Shown here in pieces: positions 59,695 through 64,000 of a stretch of DNA of 64,000 nt. Within the stretch, counting starts at the first letter, position 1, and each line of letters begins with the position of its first letter. The stretch is taken from assembly GCF_024753205.1 (NCBI RefSeq), contig NZ_JANUGZ010000002.1, forward strand, positions 496,001 through 560,000, written 5' to 3'. The notes under the pieces are model-generated. The model searched no databases. It saw only the letters and a program-made list of their open reading frames with translations, and was not told the origin of the DNA. Source of the DNA: Massilia aurea. Its GTDB lineage: Bacteria > Pseudomonadota > Gammaproteobacteria > Burkholderiales > Burkholderiaceae_D. Both the position numbers and the translations under genes were made by a program.

Positions 59695-62352
59695 TTAGTT
59701 GGCCAGCGCCTTGCCGACGATCTCGCGCACGTCGTTCGACAGCTTGACCTGCCCCGCCACCTTCTGCAAGGCTTCGCGCATCTGCCACTGCAGGGCGGGC
59801 GCGTAACGGCGCCAGCGGTCCATCGCGCGCGCCAGGCGGCTGGCCACTTGCGGGTTCAGTGCATCGAGTGCGATGACTTGTTCGGCCCAGAAGGCGTAGC
59901 CGCTGCCGTCCGGCGCGTGGAACTGTACCGGATTGTTCACGCAGAACATCGCCACCAGGCTGCGCGCGCGGTTCGGGTTGCGCAGCGTGAAGGCCGGATG
60001 CGTCATCAGCGCGCGCACGGCGGCCAGGTCGGTGGCTGGGCTTGAGGCCTGCATCGCGAACCATTTGTCCACGACCAGCGCCTCGTTCTGGAATTCGTCA
60101 TAGAACACGGCCAGCGCATCGGCCGCCTGCGGCACGCGCGCGGCGACCAGGGCAGAAAGCGCTGCGGCGCGGTCGGTCATGTTGTCGGCTTCATCGAACT
60201 GGCGCTGCGCCAACGCGACGCTGGCGGCGTCCGGCGCGGCGTTCAGGTAGGCCAGCGCCAGGTTCTTCAGGGCGCGCTTGCCGGCCGAGGCGGCGTCCGG
60301 GCTGTAGGGGCCGGGCGTGGCGTTGGCTTCGTACTGCGCCATGAGCTCGCTGCGCAGGCGCGCGCCGAGGTCGGCGCGCACGAACTGGCGCGCGATGTGC
60401 ACGGCCAGCGGATCGACGCACTCGAGCTGCTCGGCCACCATCGATTCGGATGGCAGCGTCAGGCACTGCTCGCGGAAGGCCGGATCGAGCGTCTCGTCGA
60501 CCAGGATCTTGCGCAGCGCCTCGATGAAGGTCTCGTCCAGGTTCAGGCTGGCGGCGGCATCGTCCTTGGCGCCCGCTTCACCGGTGAGTTTCAGCAGGCG
60601 CTCCATGGCCAGGCGCTGGCCCGCTTCCCAGCGGTTGACCGGATCGCTGTCATGGCTGAACAGGTGCAGCAGGTCGGCATCGGTGTAGCCGCCCTGCAGG
60701 ATGACCGGCGCCGAAAAGTCGCGCAGCACCGAGGCCACCGGCTGCCCGGTCACGCCCGTGAAGACGAAGGTCTGCTCGGCTTCGGTCAGTTCGAGCACGG
60801 CAGTCGTGCCGCGCTGCTGGCCATCGACAACGAGCGGCATGTCGGCGCCGGCGGCATCGAGCAGGCCAACGGCCACCGGGATGTGGAATGGCAGTTTTTC
60901 GGGCTGGCCGGGCGTGGCCGGGCACGACTGGAACAGCGTGAGCGTGTAGGTCTGGGCGGCTTCGTCCCAGCGGCCTTCGAAGCGCAGCACCGGCGTGCCG
61001 GCCTGGCTGTACCAGCGCTCGAATTGCCCCAGTTCGCGGTTGTTGGCGTCGGCCATCGCGCGGCGGAAATCGTCGCACTCGACGGCTTGCTCGTCATGGC
61101 GCGCGAAGTACAGGTCCATGCCCTTGCGGAAACCGTCGACGCCGAACAGCGTCTGGTACATGCGCACGACTTCGGCGCCTTTTTCATACACCGTCACGGT
61201 GTAGAAATTGTTGATCTCGACAAACGAGTCGGGCCGTACCGGGTGCGCCATCGGGCCCGCATCTTCCGGGAACTGGGCCTGGCGCAGCGTGCGCACCTGG
61301 TCGATGCGGGTGACGGCGCGCCCGGTGGCGGTGCCGATCATGTCGGCCGTGAATTCCTGGTCGCGGAACACCGTCAGGCCTTCTTTGAGCGACAGCTGGA
61401 ACCAGTCGCGGCAGGTCACGCGGTTGCCGGTCCAGTTGTGGAAGTATTCGTGCGCCACTACGGCCTCGATGCCCTGGAAGTCGATGTCGGTCGCCACGCG
61501 CGGGTTGGCCAGCACGAACTTGGTGTTGAAGATGTTCAGGCCCTTGTTTTCCATCGCACCCATGTTGAAGTCGCTCGTGGCGACGATCATGAAGCGGTCC
61601 AGATCAAGCTCAAGCCCGTATTTTTCTTCGTCCCAGCGGATGCTGTGCTTGAGCGACTGCATCGCGTAATCGGTCTTGTCCAGGTTGCCGTCCTCGACCC
61701 ACACCTGCAGCAGTGCGTCACGGCCATCGGCCAGGCGGAAGGTTTCTTCCTGGCAGACCAGTTGCGCGGCGACCAGGGCAAACAGGTACGACGGTTTCTT
61801 GAATGGGTCTTCCCACAGTGCATAGTGGCGGCCATCGTCCAGATCGCCTTCTTCGATCAGGTTGCCGTTGGACAGCAGCACCGGATAGCGGGCCTTGTCG
61901 GCGCGCAGCATCACGGTGAACTTGGCCATCACGTCCGGACGGTCCGGGAAGAACGTGATGCGGCGGAAGCCCTCGGCTTCGCACTGCGTGAAGAAGTTGC
62001 CATTGGACACGTACAAGCCGCTCAGCGTCGTGTTTTTATCCGGTGCACACAGCGACTCGATCTCGAGCACCACCTCGTCCGGCGCCGAGCGGATCGTCAG
62101 CAGGTTGTTGGCCAGCGTGTAGTCGCGCTTGCCCAGCAGCTTGCCATTGAGGCGCAGCGCGACCAGCTCGATGTCTTCGCCGTGCAGTTCGATGCCGCGC
62201 GTGGTAGCGGCCGGGTTGCGCCGCAGCGTCAGGCGGCTGGCCACGACGGTACGCGCCGGGTCCAGGTCGAAGCCCAGTTCGACGGTATCCACCAGATAGC
62301 TGGGCGGGGTATAGTCCTTGCGGAAGATGGTCTGGGGCGTATCGGTGCGCAT
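59695..62352 (-). CDS. pepN: Aminopeptidase N
   Basis: 885 residues, the length of E. coli PepN. M1 zinc site HEYFHNW (His301, Glu302, His305) with Glu in SLKEGLTVFRDQEF, and the substrate loop GAMENKGLN. Cytosolic; no signal peptide. Broad-specificity removal of N-terminal residues, a different branch of M1 from the two secreted enzymes at 31.6-36.5 kb. Start ATG 62352. Confidence 0.96.
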   Translation of the reverse strand: MRTDTPQTIFRKDYTPPSYLVDTVELGFDLDPARTVVASRLTLRRNPAATTRGIELHGEDIELVALRLNGKLLGKRDYTLANNLLTIRSAPDEVVLEIESLCAPDKNTTLSGLYVSNGNFFTQCEAEGFRRITFFPDRPDVMAKFTVMLRADKARYPVLLSNGNLIEEGDLDDGRHYALWEDPFKKPSYLFALVAAQLVCQEETFRLADGRDALLQVWVEDGNLDKTDYAMQSLKHSIRWDEEKYGLELDLDRFMIVATSDFNMGAMENKGLNIFNTKFVLANPRVATDIDFQGIEAVVAHEYFHNWTGNRVTCRDWFQLSLKEGLTVFRDQEFTADMIGTATGRAVTRIDQVRTLRQAQFPEDAGPMAHPVRPDSFVEINNFYTVTVYEKGAEVVRMYQTLFGVDGFRKGMDLYFARHDEQAVECDDFRRAMADANNRELGQFERWYSQAGTPVLRFEGRWDEAAQTYTLTLFQSCPATPGQPEKLPFHIPVAVGLLDAAGADMPLVVDGQQRGTTAVLELTEAEQTFVFTGVTGQPVASVLRDFSAPVILQGGYTDADLLHLFSHDSDPVNRWEAGQRLAMERLLKLTGEAGAKDDAAASLNLDETFIEALRKILVDETLDPAFREQCLTLPSESMVAEQLECVDPLAVHIARQFVRADLGARLRSELMAQYEANATPGPYSPDAASAGKRALKNLALAYLNAAPDAASVALAQRQFDEADNMTDRAAALSALVAARVPQAADALAVFYDEFQNEALVVDKWFAMQASSPATDLAAVRALMTHPAFTLRNPNRARSLVAMFCVNNPVQFHAPDGSGYAFWAEQVIALDALNPQVASRLARAMDRWRRYAPALQWQMREALQKVAGQVKLSNDVREIVGKALAN

Positions 62353-62540
62353 GGTGGGCTCGGGCTGACACAGTGGATGAGGGGCTTATTTTACCAACAA
62401 GCTTTTGGATCGCCGCCGACGAATTGCCATGTATCGCTTTGTATGCACGGTAACCGGGTGTAAAAGTGGCTCCCCTGAATCTCAACAAGGGGTAATCTTG
62501 AAGATCGGGGAAAGACCGACAAGACAAACGGGAGATTTGC

Positions 62541-63194
62541 ATGAAACGCTTCATCACCATCGCTCTGGGTACCGCGTTCGCGTTGCTGCTGGGCGGCTGC
62601 GCGACGAGCATCCGCAGCGATGTCACCACGTTCCACCAATGGCCGGCGCAGATTGCCGACAAGACCTATGTGTTTGAAGTGCCGTCGCCGCAGGACGATA
62701 CGCTCGAGTGGCGCAGTTACCAGGACCTGGTGCGCGGCCAGCTGGCGCGCCAGGGCTTCCGCGATGCCAACGGCGCCACGCCGGCGCTGACCGTGGCGAT
62801 GCGCTTTACCACCACCGAAGTACCGGTGCGCGTGATCGAACCGTTGATGACGCCGTATTTCTATCCGAGCGCGCGCTTCGGCTACGGCGGCTACCGCGGT
62901 GGCTTCAACCGCCGCTACTGGGGCGGCTGGTACAGCCCGTTCTACGACCCTTTCTGGGGCCCATATCCGTCGTATCAGACGTCGATCGAGAACCAGTACC
63001 GGCGCGAGCTGCAGGTGGCAATCAAGTCGTCACGCGACGGCAAGCGCCTGTTCGAAGTGACCGTGCATAACACGAGCCGCAATATGTCGACACCCGAAGT
63101 CATGCCTGCGCTGGTGCAAAGCGCGTTCGAAGGCTTCCCTGGCCAGTCGGGCGTGGCGCGCCGCGTAGTGGTGACGAAGGAACCGGGCGCCTGA
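62541..63194 (+). CDS. DUF4136 outer-membrane lipoprotein
   Basis: 217 residues from ATG 62541 with GGGAGA upstream. Lipobox LLGGC puts the acylated Cys at about residue 20. The rest matches the DUF4136 pattern (RSYQDLVRGQLARQGF). It contains a Tyr/Gly/Trp/Pro-rich insert (RFGYGGYRGGFNRRYWGGWYSPFYDPFWGPYP, described, not one motif) that is likely surface-exposed. Function unknown. A terminator follows at 63219. Confidence 0.85.
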   Translation: MKRFITIALGTAFALLLGGCATSIRSDVTTFHQWPAQIADKTYVFEVPSPQDDTLEWRSYQDLVRGQLARQGFRDANGATPALTVAMRFTTTEVPVRVIEPLMTPYFYPSARFGYGGYRGGFNRRYWGGWYSPFYDPFWGPYPSYQTSIENQYRRELQVAIKSSRDGKRLFEVTVHNTSRNMSTPEVMPALVQSAFEGFPGQSGVARRVVVTKEPGA

Positions 63195-63218
63195 CCATGC
63201 CTTGAAGAGGGACCCGAA

Positions 63219-63246
63219 AGCCAGGCAACACTGCCTGGCTTTTTTT
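63219..63246 (+). terminator. Terminator after the DUF4136 lipoprotein
   Basis: Perfect 9-bp stem AGCCAGGCA/TGCCTGGCT with ACAC loop, then seven T residues. Confidence 0.92.
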
Positions 63247-63264
63247 ACGTCCGTCGATTTACCG

Positions 63265-63417
63265 CTAACTGAAATACGCCTCCGACCCGAACGTGATCGC
63301 CACGACCAGCAGCAAGGCCAGCACCAGCACGATCAACAGCCGCCCGAACTTCGGCGTGCCATCGCCCGTTGGCCGCGATGGCGGCGTGAACGGCGCCTCG
63401 TCGCGGGTGTCCCTCAT
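63265..63417 (-). CDS. Small single-pass membrane protein
   Basis: 50 residues from the ATG at 63417, overlapping the quinone oxidoreductase stop as ATGA. A polar N-terminal half (MRDTRDEAPFTPPSRPTGDG) is followed by one strong helix (LLIVLVLALLLVVAITFG). Translational coupling supports it as real. No family recognised. Confidence 0.6.
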   Translation of the reverse strand: MRDTRDEAPFTPPSRPTGDGTPKFGRLLIVLVLALLLVVAITFGSEAYFS

Positions 63418-64000
63418 GGCAGCAGCACCGTTGAGCCGGTGGTGCGGCGCGATTCCAGCGCGCGGTGCGCGTCGGCCGCTTGCGCCAGCGGGAAGGTCTG
63501 GTTGACGTTGATGATCACCTTGCCGCTCGTGACCATCTCGAACAGCTCGGCCGACATCGCCTCGGCTTCCTGCTGATTGGTCATGTAGTCGAACAGGGTC
63601 GGGCGCGTGATGTACAGCGAACCGCGTTTGGCCAGCTCGCCAGGCGTGAACGGTTCCACGGCGCCCGAGGCATTGCCGAAGCTGACCATCAGGCCGCGAC
63701 GCTGCAGGCAGTCGAGCGACGCCGCAAACGTGTCCTTGCCCACCGAGTCGTAGACCACCGGCACGCCGGCCCCGCCCGTGATCTCTTTCACACGCGCGAC
63801 GATGTCCTCGTCGTTGTAGTTGATGACGTGCGCGGCGCCATGCGCCAGCGCCAGTTCGCCCTTCTCTTTCGAGCCGACGGTGCCGATCAGTTGCACGCCA
63901 AGGGCGCGCGCCCACTGGCAGGCGATCAGGCCCACGCCACCGGCCGCAGCGTGGAACAGGATCGTCTGACCGGCCTGCAGTGGGTAGGTCGAGCGAAACA
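63414..64000 (-). CDS. NAD(P)H:quinone oxidoreductase (QOR/MDR family), C-terminal part
   Basis: The visible 195 codons encode the nucleotide-binding half: LFHAAAGGVGLIACQWA (the AAxGGVGxxxxQ dinucleotide motif), GTVGSKEKGELALAHGAAHVINY, VYDSVGKDTF and the terminal ADAHRALESRRTTGSTVLLP. The N-terminus lies beyond base 64000. NADPH-dependent quinone or alkenal reductase of the zinc-independent type. It is coupled to the 50-residue membrane protein. Confidence 0.92.
   Translation of the reverse strand, partial: FRSTYPLQAGQTILFHAAAGGVGLIACQWARALGVQLIGTVGSKEKGELALAHGAAHVINYNDEDIVARVKEITGGAGVPVVYDSVGKDTFAASLDCLQRRGLMVSFGNASGAVEPFTPGELAKRGSLYITRPTLFDYMTNQQEAEAMSAELFEMVTSGKVIINVNQTFPLAQAADAHRALESRRTTGSTVLLP

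Noticed and set aside
1-64000. CRISPR arrays, IS elements, rRNA genes
   Set aside because: No regularly spaced repeats, transposase genes, terminal inverted repeats or rRNA sequence were found.

Overview
The window is high-GC chromosomal DNA of a betaproteobacterium. The gene set (large TonB-dependent receptors, phasin, MesX/MesD, PepN and Fbp, and a tRNA-Thr close to E. coli thrW) and the protein sequences suggest Oxalobacteraceae of the Massilia/Duganella/Telluria type. This is inference from gene content; no database was searched. Both ends cut through genes: a TonB-dependent receptor at the left and a quinone oxidoreductase at the right.

Region by region. 1-10.0 kb is a starch/maltodextrin locus: two TonB-dependent receptors on the minus strand, divergent from a secreted GH13 cyclomaltodextrinase-type enzyme and a translationally coupled six-hairpin glycosidase. 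Both intergenic regions carry TGTA-N7-TAC inverted repeats that look like operators. 10.0-16.0 kb holds a diacylglycerol-kinase-like enzyme, the folate-independent methionine synthase pair mesX-mesD, a small acidic protein, a GNAT acetyltransferase with a truncated second copy 420 bp away, and a cytosine-deaminase-like amidohydrolase. 16.1-20.7 kb holds a phasin and an MdlA/MdlB-type heterodimeric ABC exporter. 20.8-30.0 kb is rich in signalling: a soluble hybrid histidine kinase, a TPR-GGDEF diguanylate cyclase and a GAF histidine kinase, interspersed with a DUF2243 membrane protein, a zinc-ribbon membrane protein and an M29-like peptidase. 30.0-39.8 kb holds a serine hydrolase, then a likely five-gene operon: two tandem M1 metallopeptidases, a DUF6702-like protein, a TonB-dependent receptor and a 2OG-Fe dioxygenase.

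39.8-44.4 kb contains a predicted minus-strand small RNA (consensus-like promoter, CU-rich 5' end, strong terminator) and an RND efflux adaptor/permease pair. 44.4-51.3 kb reads as one envelope-modification operon on the minus strand: LTA-synthase-like sulfatase, OmpR-type response regulator, sensor kinase, EptA-type lipid A phosphoethanolamine transferase, PAP2 phosphatase and a small membrane protein. Three CGTTAA boxes at exact 11-bp spacing precede the operon, and three degenerate boxes with the same spacing precede eptA. 51.5-56.9 kb holds a DUF883-like protein, a cupin-like protein, a PhoD-like phosphatase and a DUF2325 protein behind a Fur box. 56.9-58.3 kb is an orphan type VI secretion cassette: Hcp, a MepA-type murein endopeptidase effector and a secreted putative immunity protein. 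The right end holds tRNA-Thr, fbp, pepN, a DUF4136 lipoprotein, a 50-residue membrane protein and the quinone oxidoreductase.

Candidates most worth follow-up are the small RNA near 39.8 kb, the 11-bp repeat boxes of the envelope operon, the Hcp-endopeptidase-immunity cassette, and the peptidase/receptor/dioxygenase operon.
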